From: a virus
Direction: 5' to 3' (one strand)
Length of the DNA: 22,168 nucleotides
Virus record (IMG/VR): IMGVR_UViG_3300031566_003789
Span: 1-22,168 of that record
In this document: one piece after another, positions 1 to 7,761 of the stretch
Position numbering within the stretch: the stretch's first letter is position 1
How the letters are laid out: the number at the start of each line of letters is the position of its first letter
Program-made: the position numbers and the translations under genes
Notes under the pieces: generated by a model
What the model saw: only the letters and a program-made list of their open reading frames with translations
Database searches by the model: none
What the model was told of the DNA's origin: nothing

Positions 1-1454
1 CCGAAGTGACCGTATTTCTGGTATTTTTCACCTGTCTCATTATCTTTTACGATATGCTTATCCTTACCTCCGTCTAATGCCTGTTTGCAATACATCAGAT
101 CATTAATAAGATAATGACAATTCTCATCAATAATTACCTTAATAGGCAACTTATCTTCAAATATCTTATTAATAAATTCACGCCTGTAAACAACTGAAGG
201 ATTAGAAATTAGTGATCTGTCGGATTCATTTATAAGATATCCGTGGAGTTTATATGCAATCACTTCATAATGGTGCTGAAAATCCACCTTTGCTGTTGAG
301 ACATTGCGATTATGACCACTTGCATCACCATAGAAATACAATCCTGATTTATGCTTTTCATAACGATTAACAAACTCTATACAAACCTCTTCTGTCGAGT
401 TACGTGGATTGACAAGTGCTATCTCATCAAAAAACCTCCATTCCCAGTACGAATCATACACCCCCCACGGCTTATTAATATATTTTATTTGTGCTAATCC
501 GGCACTGTTATAAGGCACCGAGTTCTGATCGAATGATATATGAATAGAAAGAGAGGGGTCATATTTGACAATTCCTACATGACGAAGCCTGTCAAATGAT
601 GAATAGAACTCACCCCCGGTCGTCACAAACGGGTTAGCAAAGATAAGTGCCTTCCCTCTCTCTTCCGTATTATTCTGTAGTATTGTATTGATATAGTTCT
701 CTCCTACATTATGAATATTATGGTAGGTTGATGAAATCGTGACAAACTTATTCCCAATCTCTTTTTCAAAATAATCAGTCTTTGAATATATTTTTGCTGT
801 TATTTCATTGATATGACTTTCGAGATTAAACCATTCATTTATCCAATCTGTCTTTGCTGGCGAAGTTGTGATAAAAAGAGGATTATATTGCTGTTCTTGA
901 TTACCTTTATTCGTAATCACTCCATTGACATTAAACATGCCTGATTGGCGTATCCTGGCAATAATGATTTCTTTAACATCTTCTTCTTTTGTGTCCTTTG
1001 TCTCATCAAGAACCGCCCAACCAAATTCTTTACCTTCATGCGCCTTCGCATTATCCATTGATCCAATAAAAACATTACAGCCGTTATAGAATGTTATAAT
1101 ACCATAATAATCATCGAATGACTGGCCTTTTGTATTCCATCCTGTCGCATTAGGAGGTCTGCGATTGATTACATATTGCCCCCACGGACATGAATCTTTA
1201 TTATATTCGACTATACCAATAGATTTCCAGTACTCACGGATTCTGAATAATGTTGAGTGCTCAAGCTGTAAATAAGTGTTAGCAGCGATAAAACCCCGTA
1301 CCTGTGGGAAGTCATTGATAAATCGTCTTGTGATCATACCAAGCAAGTATGTCTTACCTGAACCAACGCCAGCGAGAAACAAATTTATATTTGATGTGCT
1401 TTCGTAAATAGAAGCCTGGGGATCGGATAATGTCTGTTTAATCTTGACTTCCAT
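1..1454 (-). CDS. terL: Terminase large subunit (ATPase/nuclease), C-terminus cut by window edge
   Basis: This is the motor that packages phage DNA into the prohead. The first 484 residues are visible; the end lies beyond position 1. A Walker A loop (GVGSGKT) is at residues 29-35. A Walker B strand ending in the acidic pair of AVLDET is at about 147-152. The C-terminal nuclease half shows three spaced acidic sites: D309 in ISFDQ, D377 in YGDAS and D452 in NDLMY. This is the usual layout of an ATPase domain followed by an RNase H-like nuclease. The ATG at 1454 overlaps the end of the small-subunit gene by 17 bases. I am confident of the family. The cohesive-end or headful type cannot be told from this fragment. 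Confidence 0.95.
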   Translation of the reverse strand, partial: MEVKIKQTLSDPQASIYESTSNINLFLAGVGSGKTYLLGMITRRFINDFPQVRGFIAANTYLQLEHSTLFRIREYWKSIGIVEYNKDSCPWGQYVINRRPPNATGWNTKGQSFDDYYGIITFYNGCNVFIGSMDNAKAHEGKEFGWAVLDETKDTKEEDVKEIIIARIRQSGMFNVNGVITNKGNQEQQYNPLFITTSPAKTDWINEWFNLESHINEITAKIYSKTDYFEKEIGNKFVTISSTYHNIHNVGENYINTILQNNTEERGKALIFANPFVTTGGEFYSSFDRLRHVGIVKYDPSLSIHISFDQNSVPYNSAGLAQIKYINKPWGVYDSYWEWRFFDEIALVNPRNSTEEVCIEFVNRYEKHKSGLYFYGDASGHNRNVSTAKVDFQHHYEVIAYKLHGYLINESDRSLISNPSVVYRREFINKIFEDKLPIKVIIDENCHYLINDLMYCKQALDGGKDKHIVKDNETGEKYQKYGHF

Positions 1455-1737
1455 TCTTTGTTTGTATTATTACAGTCGGCATCTTTGGAAATAACCTTTC
1501 ACCTTCACTTGTTACGTCTGTCTTACGTGGCAACACATAGGTAAATAACTTAGCACAAGCATCAAGATAACGAGCTGAATCTTTCTCTTTTAATTTATCA
1601 AGTGAATCTTTGATATTATCTATCTGCCCTAATAGTATCTTTTCGAGTAGTTCCTTTGCTTCTTTTGTCGTTCTATTAGGAATTCCTGCTGGTCTACCAT
1701 TAGGATTATTTGTTTTACCTTTACCTGGTCCTCTCAT
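1438..1737 (-). CDS. terS: Terminase small subunit-like DNA-binding protein
   Basis: A 99-residue protein that lies directly before the large terminase and overlaps it, the usual place of the small subunit, which recognises the packaging site. It begins with a Gly/Lys/Pro-rich segment (GRPAGIPNRTTKE at about 14-26). That segment resembles the GRPKGxPNKTTKE opening of small terminases or DUF5681-like proteins in Bacteroidetes phages. A charged helical segment follows (about 27-60, with LDKLKEKDSARYLD) and then LFTYVLPRK. There is no clear classical helix-turn-helix. The assignment rests on position plus the N-terminal motif, the latter from memory of the family. Confidence 0.75.
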   Translation of the reverse strand: MRGPGKGKTNNPNGRPAGIPNRTTKEAKELLEKILLGQIDNIKDSLDKLKEKDSARYLDACAKLFTYVLPRKTDVTSEGERLFPKMPTVIIQTKNGSQD

Positions 1738-1799
1738 TTGTAGAGATTTGTTGTTTTCAAATTACTTTTTGGTCGTTTTCTCTTCTTACAGTTACACAT
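1734..1799 (-). CDS. Very short basic Cys-x-Cys peptide upstream of terS
   Basis: A 21-residue frame starting MCNCKKRKRPK. It has one of the strongest Shine-Dalgarno matches in the window, GGGGAGGAAG, ending about four bases before its ATG. Its TGA overlaps the terS ATG as ATGA, the same coupling used by neighbouring genes. It holds a CxC pair and a strongly basic patch. It may be a tiny nucleic-acid or metal-binding protein, or a leader peptide whose translation loads ribosomes onto terS. I do not recognise a family. The coupling and ribosome site support translation; the function is unknown. Confidence 0.5.
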   Translation of the reverse strand: MCNCKKRKRPKSNLKTTNLYK

Positions 1800-1815
1800 T
1801 TCGCTTCCTCCCCTA

Positions 1816-2079
1816 TTAGTTCTTCTCTTTACAAGTAACAGTTACTATTTCCGGTCTTGTGCTTTTTAGTTGCTCAAATAACCTTATATCGTCTTCTGTG
1901 ATAACTCCCGTCCTGCCCATGTTTAATTGTTCATTCGTGCAATAAGTCTTCACAGCTGGTCCATAAAACCATCGCCAGGTACATTCCCAACATACCATTT
2001 CGATTTGTGGTTCTGATTCTTGTTCCTTTTCACAAGCAAAGACAAATAATAAAATAATAAAAAATAATAGCTTTTTCAT
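1816..2079 (-). CDS. Small predicted lipoprotein
   Basis: An 87-residue protein with a lipoprotein signal: MKK, then a hydrophobic stretch (LLFFIILLFVFA) and a lipobox Cys at residue 16. The mature end is Cys-Glu-Lys-Glu-Gln-Glu, rich in acidic residues. In Bacteroidetes such a start resembles the signal that sends lipoproteins to the outer surface (established for the phylum; assignment here is inferred). The mature part has a CWEC motif and a second Cys pair (TYC, VTC), so disulfides or metal binding are possible. I placed the start at the ATG at 2079, because the in-frame TTG at 2109 would bury the signal peptide. Its place by the terminases and glycan genes would fit superinfection exclusion or lysis, but neither is shown. 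Confidence 0.7.
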   Translation of the reverse strand: MKKLLFFIILLFVFACEKEQESEPQIEMVCWECTWRWFYGPAVKTYCTNEQLNMGRTGVITEDDIRLFEQLKSTRPEIVTVTCKEKN

Positions 2080-2105
2080 TGGTTTACTTTTTATGTTTAA
2101 AATAT

Positions 2106-2288
2106 TCAAATCGTATCATCTAAATATGATTCATCATTAAACGGATCATCAATCACTCCCATAAGATATTTATCATTATCATCAAACTGCGCCATGAAAT
2201 CATTGTGTGCAATTATTATGTCATCGAAGGTCATCTCACCTTCCGCATCATCCCAGTGCTCCTGCAAAATCTCCTCAAAACTTCTCAT
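2106..2288 (-). CDS. Small acidic protein of unknown function
   Basis: Sixty residues and strongly acidic, with many Asp/Glu (for example HWDDAEGEMTFDD and DDPFNDESYLDD). It has no Cys, no membrane segment and no family I recognise. The start codon overlaps the stop of the acetyltransferase gene as ATGA, so it belongs to the same coupled operon. Acidic phage proteins of this size are sometimes DNA mimics or enzyme inhibitors, but nothing in the sequence singles out that role. Confidence 0.6.
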   Translation of the reverse strand: MRSFEEILQEHWDDAEGEMTFDDIIIAHNDFMAQFDDNDKYLMGVIDDPFNDESYLDDTI

Positions 2289-2773
2289 AGCTCCCTTAAT
2301 TTTTCATATTTCCACAACTTAATATACTTATAAGTAGTAACAATTTCTGCTCCAATCTTGTGCTTAAACCTTAATGCAGGTTCATTATTAGAATCAGTGA
2401 TGGAATAAAATACACTTCGCCCCCGGCTTCTCATCATTTCATAACATTTTGATCTCAGGATCTCAGCATAACCATTGCCCCGCTTATCGGGTTTCGTCAT
2501 TGCGGAATATAGATAACACTCATTTTCTTTTAATGAAATTTTTAACCCATAATATTCAATACTTTTAATATTAACCCATAGATAGGATAAAACCACACCA
2601 TCAGCTATTAACCCAAGACATTTAGAACCAATGAGCATTTCGCCCATGAATTTCCAAAAGGTATTCTTACTATCTTCAATGTATTTTAAATCTATTGGAC
2701 TCAACCATCGTGCCTTGAGATTGCTTTTGATTTTATAATCACCCTCTTTATACAGATTAAACCGTTTTACCAT
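2285..2773 (-). CDS. GNAT-family N-acyltransferase
   Basis: A 162-residue protein with the CoA-binding motif A of GNAT enzymes. A short strand (YLYSAMTKPD) is followed by RGNGYAEIL and a helix (KCYEMMRSRG), matching the R/Q-x-x-G-x-G/A pyrophosphate loop. Later ITDSNNEPALRFKHKIGAEIV matches the usual motif B region, where the substrate tail and CoA meet. Length is normal for a single-domain GNAT. It starts 7 bases inside the end of the BKACE gene, so the two are tightly coupled. In a glycan operon the likely acceptor is an amino-sugar or amino group on a glycan. The acyl donor might come from BKACE, which is inference only. Confidence 0.8.
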   Translation of the reverse strand: MVKRFNLYKEGDYKIKSNLKARWLSPIDLKYIEDSKNTFWKFMGEMLIGSKCLGLIADGVVLSYLWVNIKSIEYYGLKISLKENECYLYSAMTKPDKRGNGYAEILRSKCYEMMRSRGRSVFYSITDSNNEPALRFKHKIGAEIVTTYKYIKLWKYEKLREL

Positions 2774-3573
2774 ATCAGCCCCCTAAATTCGCTTGGTGTC
2801 ATTACCTCTCTCTCGTTGGCTTGTGCTAACCGATGTATCCTCAGTAATAAATCCATGTTAGTAGCAAGCTGTGTCCTTTCATTATTGTACCAGATGTTAT
2901 CTTCCAACCCTACCCGTACACCGCTACCGATAGCTATTGATATGGAGTTCATCATAAGCTGATATTCTCCTATTCCGGCCACTGAATAATAAGATGGTTG
3001 TGGAAGTTCTTTAATCATTAATCCCAGGTAAAGTGGGTCGGCTTGGGCACAGGCTATATTGCCAAATAAAAGATTGAAATAGTACGGGGGTTTTAACAAA
3101 CCCTTTTTAATCAAATATTTTGCATAGTTTATCATGCCAACATCAAAAACTTCAAGTTCAGGTCTTATCCCCCATGCCTGCATTACTAAAGCCAAATCAT
3201 GAATCATATCCGGGCTATTGACAGATTCTTCTTTATTAAAATTAAGTGATGAGAGAGTAAGGGAGGCCATGTCAGGAAATAGATCAAGACATTCTGACCG
3301 TTCTTCGAATGTTTTAAAGGTCCTCCCCGAAGTAGATAGACAAATTACAACGTCACTATATTTCCGTATTCCCTCAAATATTTCACGATAAACATCCTTT
3401 TTGTATGTTGGCTTGCCATTAGGATCACGAGCATGTATATGTACTTTGGTTATTCCCAATGCAGAGGCTTCCAGTACATCATTAATTATTTCATTCACAC
3501 TTAATGGTACAAGTGGTGTCATCTCTTTTGTCGGGATCATGCCTGTTGGACATAAATCAATAATCAGCTTCAT
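2767..3573 (-). CDS. BKACE-family beta-keto acid cleavage enzyme (DUF849)
   Basis: A 268-residue TIM-barrel type protein matching the beta-keto acid cleavage enzymes (Kce and relatives). These use Zn and acetyl-CoA to turn a beta-keto acid into acetoacetate plus a new acyl-CoA. Visible signatures are an N-terminal TGMIPTKEMTPLVPLS segment, the zinc-binding HIHARD (His45, His47), a CLSTSGR substrate strand, and near the end GVRVGLEDNIWY, whose Glu is the usual third zinc ligand. Length is near the family norm (about 270-310). It overlaps the GT10-like gene upstream (ATGA) and the GNAT gene downstream. Such a metabolic enzyme is unexpected in a phage. It may supply an acyl-CoA for the next gene's transferase, but the substrate is unknown. 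Confidence 0.8.
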   Translation of the reverse strand: MKLIIDLCPTGMIPTKEMTPLVPLSVNEIINDVLEASALGITKVHIHARDPNGKPTYKKDVYREIFEGIRKYSDVVICLSTSGRTFKTFEERSECLDLFPDMASLTLSSLNFNKEESVNSPDMIHDLALVMQAWGIRPELEVFDVGMINYAKYLIKKGLLKPPYYFNLLFGNIACAQADPLYLGLMIKELPQPSYYSVAGIGEYQLMMNSISIAIGSGVRVGLEDNIWYNNERTQLATNMDLLLRIHRLAQANEREVMTPSEFRGLIW

Positions 3574-4409
3574 TTTATTCTGTATTCTTTAATTCCTTTT
3601 AAAGCCCGCAACATGGCCTCTTTTAAAATATCCTCATATTTATAAACTTTTAACCCAAGTTTGTAATTATCTTTAACAATAGGAAGCATCCTCTTATATA
3701 CTTTGGGTGTCAGCATATTCACCTTTCTTATCAGGTCGTCAATAGAATCGATTATTATAAATCCATTCTCATTGAAATATTTCCCAATCCTTGTACAGCC
3801 CCAATAAAGCGGAATCGTTTTTGTTATCAGACAATCGATTAATTTCTCAGAGAAATAATACTCATGATGAAAACCCTCGATGCAAACATGGAACATCCGA
3901 TCAAAGACCATGACTTTTTCTTTCCTGTTCGGCCACGGCGGCATCGGCAAAGTGTCTTCTATTGGGTCAAACTGGTTCCAGGTTCCCCGATAAATATCAA
4001 AAGGTATTTTAATTTCTTTTCTCCGCTCATAAAGTTCATGCCTTAAAGGGTGCCCTGGAGCAATATTCCTGTTGGTCATCACTATTGAAACTCCGAATTT
4101 CTTCTTTATATCAGGCGCAGGATTAACAAACGATCCATTACCTATTAACTCAACAGCGTTCGGAAGTTTAAGTAGTTCCGGATATTGTGTTAAGAAATAA
4201 GAATAAGCCTGTGGGTTATTTAGAATGATTCTATTATAGTCGCCCCAGCATTCAGTGGTGACAAAAAATCTTATTGTGTCATCTGGCACTGGGTCAAGAT
4301 TCTGTGGTATCGTATTATCAATACAACACTCGACCTTCTTGTTGACCGGAAGGTCTATGTTGGCCTCAATCCCTTCGGGGAATATCGATTTCATTAAGAC
4401 TTTTGACAT
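3570..4409 (-). CDS. Glycosyltransferase, GT10 (fucosyltransferase)-like
   Basis: A 279-residue protein with the C-terminal pattern of alpha-1,3-fucosyltransferase-like GT10 enzymes. FHVCIEGFHHEYYFSEKLID is followed by CLITKTIPLYWGCTRIGKYF. This corresponds to the family's nucleotide-sugar-binding stretch, in which an aromatic/Glu motif and a Ser/Thr-Glu-Lys precede a small-residue loop and a 'P-x-Y-W/Y-G' segment. There is no signal peptide or membrane helix, so it probably acts in the cytoplasm. Two starts fit: ATG at 4409, or ATG at 4394 overlapping the previous stop as TAATG. The donor sugar cannot be fixed from sequence, and GT10 membership is by motif only. Confidence 0.75.
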   Translation of the reverse strand: MSKVLMKSIFPEGIEANIDLPVNKKVECCIDNTIPQNLDPVPDDTIRFFVTTECWGDYNRIILNNPQAYSYFLTQYPELLKLPNAVELIGNGSFVNPAPDIKKKFGVSIVMTNRNIAPGHPLRHELYERRKEIKIPFDIYRGTWNQFDPIEDTLPMPPWPNRKEKVMVFDRMFHVCIEGFHHEYYFSEKLIDCLITKTIPLYWGCTRIGKYFNENGFIIIDSIDDLIRKVNMLTPKVYKRMLPIVKDNYKLGLKVYKYEDILKEAMLRALKGIKEYRIK

Positions 4410-4984
4410 ACTATTCTTATTATAATGGGATCCTCATTTTTATAAATAGCCAAACCCCTTTGTTCTACCTGGTAAATAATTTTAAAACCTATTGATTCCA
4501 ATTTATTAGAAAGTTGGTTTATGTTTATTAGTCTCCTATAATGATTATCTTTAGGAACACTACCCTTATCACTTCTGGCCTCAATCATCAACATGCCGGA
4601 ATCGAGTAATTCAAGAGAATCCTTCAAAATACATTTCTCAAAATCTTCTGGTATGGCATGAAGTAAAAATCGACAATAGATAAAATCAAATTCTCCTGAA
4701 TAGAAATCAAATTCTTTTGTATATAAACCATCTTCAAGATCATATTTGACAAAATCAATCTTCATCATCTCAAATAATATCCTATAAAATTCAGAATAAT
4801 CAAGTGCTGTTACATCCATCCCTTCTAATTTAAAATAGATAGAATCCCTGCCATTTCCAGAACCAACATCGAGAACTCTATTACAGGGTTTCATAAACCC
4901 ACGGCAAAAATGAGCAAATTGTGATGTTTCATCCGTCACGTCCTGATACCTATTCCAGTATTCCTTATTATAAATCAAGTCCAT
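4394..4984 (-). CDS. Class I SAM-dependent methyltransferase (glycan operon)
   Basis: 196 residues with a clear Rossmann methyltransferase core. Motif I is VLDVGSGNGRDS (about 37-48), followed by MDVTALDYSE, with the acidic residue that holds the SAM ribose, and FDFIYCRFLLHAIP as the motif IV region. It overlaps the LicD-like gene upstream and the GT10-like gene downstream. The most likely job is O-methylation of a sugar or of a group added by the neighbours. It has none of the motifs of the DNA methylases found elsewhere in the window. The substrate is unknown. Confidence 0.8.
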   Translation of the reverse strand: MDLIYNKEYWNRYQDVTDETSQFAHFCRGFMKPCNRVLDVGSGNGRDSIYFKLEGMDVTALDYSEFYRILFEMMKIDFVKYDLEDGLYTKEFDFYSGEFDFIYCRFLLHAIPEDFEKCILKDSLELLDSGMLMIEARSDKGSVPKDNHYRRLININQLSNKLESIGFKIIYQVEQRGLAIYKNEDPIIIRIVCQKS

Positions 4985-5510
4985 ATACTATAGTTGCGTG
5001 TTTATCTTTTACCGGTGTCTTCCAATCACCATACCAATCAGTTAATAACTTTTCGGCATTTAATGGTATCTTGAAATCGACACCAATAAAATTTATTGTC
5101 TTAAACTCACTGAAGGGTAAATTATTTCGGCGGAAGAAACAAAGGTCTGTGTATTCATCATCACGGATAACGGAAACAAGACTGTCATTATAGGACATAC
5201 GACATAATCTAAATCCTATGTCTATCAACTTACTAATCACTATGTCAAAATTATTCTTACTCTCATAGAAAAATCCAATATCATCATCTGTGTCATGTTC
5301 AATAAATGAGTTATCCCGGACAGCCCCAAGAAGTGTTCCATACATAAGCCAGAAAACAATATCCTCACCATTAAGGATTTCTCGAATATTTAGAAGATTA
5401 CGTTTACATATTTCTATATCCCGTTTCTTTCCTTGCCTCCTTTTCAATCTGGCACCATAATTCCAAGTCACGTTTAGTTCAAAACCGAAAAATTTCTCTG
5501 CTATTGTCAT
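4968..5510 (-). CDS. LicD-family phosphotransferase-like protein
   Basis: A 180-residue protein whose centre matches the LicD/fukutin nucleotidyltransferase-fold motif. WLMYGTLLGAVRDNSFIEHD is followed by a row of aspartates (DTDDDIGF). Known family members transfer phosphocholine or similar phospho-alcohols from CDP-linked donors to sugars. The GTLLGAVR loop and the Asp triplet that bind Mg-nucleotide are intact. The protein is shorter than many LicD proteins but complete across the catalytic region. The start overlaps the preceding glycosyltransferase stop as ATGA. Together with the methyltransferases it points to heavy decoration of the glycan. The group transferred is not known. Confidence 0.8.
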   Translation of the reverse strand: MTIAEKFFGFELNVTWNYGARLKRRQGKKRDIEICKRNLLNIREILNGEDIVFWLMYGTLLGAVRDNSFIEHDTDDDIGFFYESKNNFDIVISKLIDIGFRLCRMSYNDSLVSVIRDDEYTDLCFFRRNNLPFSEFKTINFIGVDFKIPLNAEKLLTDWYGDWKTPVKDKHATIVYGLDL

Positions 5511-6193
5511 TTCTCATTTCCTGTTACATATTCACTTCTCCCATGTCCTATATTCACGGCATATTCGCCTATCAAGCACGCCGACCTGTATCCCAGATCA
5601 TGATATCTCTCACCGATAGCCTGTTCCCGGTGCCATATAGTACCCTCCCAGGGAATATCGGCATAAGGAGCTACCCTCTTATAATCACTCAGCCTTTTAA
5701 GTCCACAGGCAGTAGTAAACCCGTGCCATGCGAAATCATTATAGCCATTCATACCCTTCTGATAGTTCTCAATAAGTAACTGATAAGATGTATTGCCTAT
5801 TTTCAGAATCTCAGGTTCTAAAGGATTGTTATTGTAATCAGCCAGCCAGACTTCTTCGATATCCGGTCTTGCTTCCATTATTTCAAGAGATTGTTCTATG
5901 AATCCATCCTTAGTAACACACCAGTCATCTTCACAATGGAAAAAATACTCCGTGCCAATAAACCCATAACCCTCATCAACACTTTTTATCAGCCCCATGT
6001 TCTCTTTATTGAAGACAAATGTTGCATTGCTATAGGTATTCTTTAATTGTAAATGGATTCCCTTGTCACCCGAATCATTGACTATGATAAAATCAACAAA
6101 TGGATATTTGTTTATCTCAATAAATGCCTTTACAGACCTGTATAGGAGATCGAGTCTTCGGCAACTAAAGAATATGACTGTTAATTCTTGCAT
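5507..6193 (-). CDS. Glycosyltransferase, GT-A (GT2-like)
   Basis: 228 residues with an N-terminal nucleotide-binding half: a strand (LTVIFFSCRR), a helix, then DFIIVNDSG, with the first conserved Asp. The DXD-like metal site is FFHCEDDWCV, where EDD takes the usual place. A C-terminal acceptor part follows (WHGFTTACGLKRL, WEGTIWHREQAIGERYHDLGY). There are no membrane segments. It overlaps the upstream GT2 gene by 29 bases, and no later in-frame Met gives a shorter overlap without cutting into the first strand. Family-level function is clear; sugar specificity is not. Confidence 0.75.
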   Translation of the reverse strand: MQELTVIFFSCRRLDLLYRSVKAFIEINKYPFVDFIIVNDSGDKGIHLQLKNTYSNATFVFNKENMGLIKSVDEGYGFIGTEYFFHCEDDWCVTKDGFIEQSLEIMEARPDIEEVWLADYNNNPLEPEILKIGNTSYQLLIENYQKGMNGYNDFAWHGFTTACGLKRLSDYKRVAPYADIPWEGTIWHREQAIGERYHDLGYRSACLIGEYAVNIGHGRSEYVTGNEK

Positions 6194-6935
6194 ATACTTT
6201 TTTATTTCTTATATATTCTGTAGCAAGCAACTGCTTTTCGGTTCTGATCGTGCCGTCACAATTCGGGTTAAGATCGTTATAATAATAGAGTATCTTATCA
6301 ATAAATCTGATATGATTTCCTGCCATTTCAACCATAGAATACATATAGGCCAGATCACCAGCAACCTTAAAATATTCTCCATCCTCATCCCGCAAATCCT
6401 TATCATCTATCTTATCCCATAACCACCGCTTGAATGTCCGCAGGTGTGATGTTACCCAGAGTCCGCTCTTCCGGTAAGTCTCCGGAGTAACACTTGTCTC
6501 AACAAGATAACCCGCTTCGCATGGTGTCATTATATGGGAAAAATTCTGACAGGTATTTTTATACTTACCTGATAATGGCAGGAATGAACCGTATGTCAGC
6601 CATACATCATCCTGATAAACTTCATTAAGACAATTCAGTACACCGTCATCAGCAAGATAATCATCACCATCAACGGTAACTATAATGTCATTCTCTTTCG
6701 ATATAAACTTAATACCGAGACCTATATTTCTTAAAGAAGAACCAGTATGTTTATAGTTTCTATAATGATGAGTATTAAACTCTTTTATTATATCCCACGT
6801 ACTATCTTCAGAACAATCATCAATAACAGCAACTTCATAATCTGAATATTTCTGTGTGGTTACCGATTCCAGACACCGTCCTATCCATTGCTCTGCATTA
6901 TACACCGGGATTACTATGATAAATTTATTCTGCAT
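6165..6935 (-). CDS. Family 2 glycosyltransferase
   Basis: A 256-residue classical GT2. IIVIPVYNAEQWIGRCLES opens the fold, VAVIDDCSEDST carries the first Asp pair that binds the nucleotide, and IIVTVDGDDYL contains the DXD metal site. The second half (TPETYRKSGLWVTSHLRTF, DEDGEYFKVAGDLAYMYSM) has the acidic ED-type segment expected for the catalytic base and acceptor region. It is a soluble inverting transferase that would use an NDP-sugar. It overlaps genes on both sides and is part of the coupled glycan operon. Confidence 0.88.
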   Translation of the reverse strand: MQNKFIIVIPVYNAEQWIGRCLESVTTQKYSDYEVAVIDDCSEDSTWDIIKEFNTHHYRNYKHTGSSLRNIGLGIKFISKENDIIVTVDGDDYLADDGVLNCLNEVYQDDVWLTYGSFLPLSGKYKNTCQNFSHIMTPCEAGYLVETSVTPETYRKSGLWVTSHLRTFKRWLWDKIDDKDLRDEDGEYFKVAGDLAYMYSMVEMAGNHIRFIDKILYYYNDLNPNCDGTIRTEKQLLATEYIRNKKVYARINSHIL

Positions 6936-7761
6936 CTCTGATCAAATTACTGATTATACAATCCGGCAGGTTTTTCTCTCCCCCGGCTGTCTGATTCAGG
7001 AAATTGCCCCAAATCTCATTGCCTCCATACCAGTGACAGCCAATAGATTCCTCATTAAACCTCGGATTCGCTCCGTTAAGTAATTCCCGTACATTATAGG
7101 CGCTGTGGGCATAAACGACATCCATTGACAGATTAACGGCATTGGGGATTTTGTCCATATCCCTGTAATATTTATTCATCATTTCTGGCCCCCAACACTG
7201 ATAATGTTTGGGATGATATTCCTTATTAAGTGTATTTGTAAAAAACCCGAAGAAACGACTATCTTTTGTAGCCATATTGAATCCCGTTGAATGGCCATAG
7301 GAACTGATACAGACATAGGTTTCTTTATCTTTATTCTCCGGTATATTTGTCTTCAGGGATGTTATGGGCTTGAAATAGATAATATCCATGTCGCTCCATA
7401 CACCCCCGTAAAGATTCAAAACAGAAACTCTTATGTAATCATTCTTATGAACCTCTGCCATGCCCTTACGAAATCCAAGACCGGTAAAGTCCACCGACAC
7501 TTTCTCTATTGGTAATTTTAATAGTTCAGGTATATAATCTTTGCAGAGTTTTTCATCAAGATATTGATAGTTGGTATTTATTCCCCATGACCTGCCCTTA
7601 TGGGATTCTTGGGGATACCAGAAAATAATGTCCCAGTCGGGGTTGAGCTTCATAAAGCTCTTAATAGTCAGATACCGGAGATATATCAACTTACCACCGC
7701 CCCAATAGAGATGCAATATTTTGGGCACACTCAGATGCCAGTTATTTTTCTCTTCCACCAT
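6925..7761 (-). CDS. Glycosyltransferase with DXD sugar-binding region (GT32-like)
   Basis: 278 residues. It begins with VPKILHLYWGGG, the usual PKxIHxxWxG opening of the Gly_transf_sug/GT32 group. NPDWDIIFWYP follows, and later YIRVSVLNLYGGVWSDMDII, the hallmark stretch in which the DMD triad binds metal and nucleotide-sugar. Known relatives include capsular polysaccharide synthesis transferases and the eukaryotic OCH1 mannosyltransferases. Length is complete. It overlaps the exostosin-like gene by 31 bases upstream and the GT2 gene by 11 downstream. Confidence 0.87.
   Translation of the reverse strand: MVEEKNNWHLSVPKILHLYWGGGKLIYLRYLTIKSFMKLNPDWDIIFWYPQESHKGRSWGINTNYQYLDEKLCKDYIPELLKLPIEKVSVDFTGLGFRKGMAEVHKNDYIRVSVLNLYGGVWSDMDIIYFKPITSLKTNIPENKDKETYVCISSYGHSTGFNMATKDSRFFGFFTNTLNKEYHPKHYQCWGPEMMNKYYRDMDKIPNAVNLSMDVVYAHSAYNVRELLNGANPRFNEESIGCHWYGGNEIWGNFLNQTAGGEKNLPDCIISNLIRDAE

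Noticed and set aside
2080-2109. TTG start at 2109 for the lipoprotein
   Set aside because: It would put ten polar residues ahead of the signal peptide; the ATG at 2079 gives a standard lipoprotein signal.
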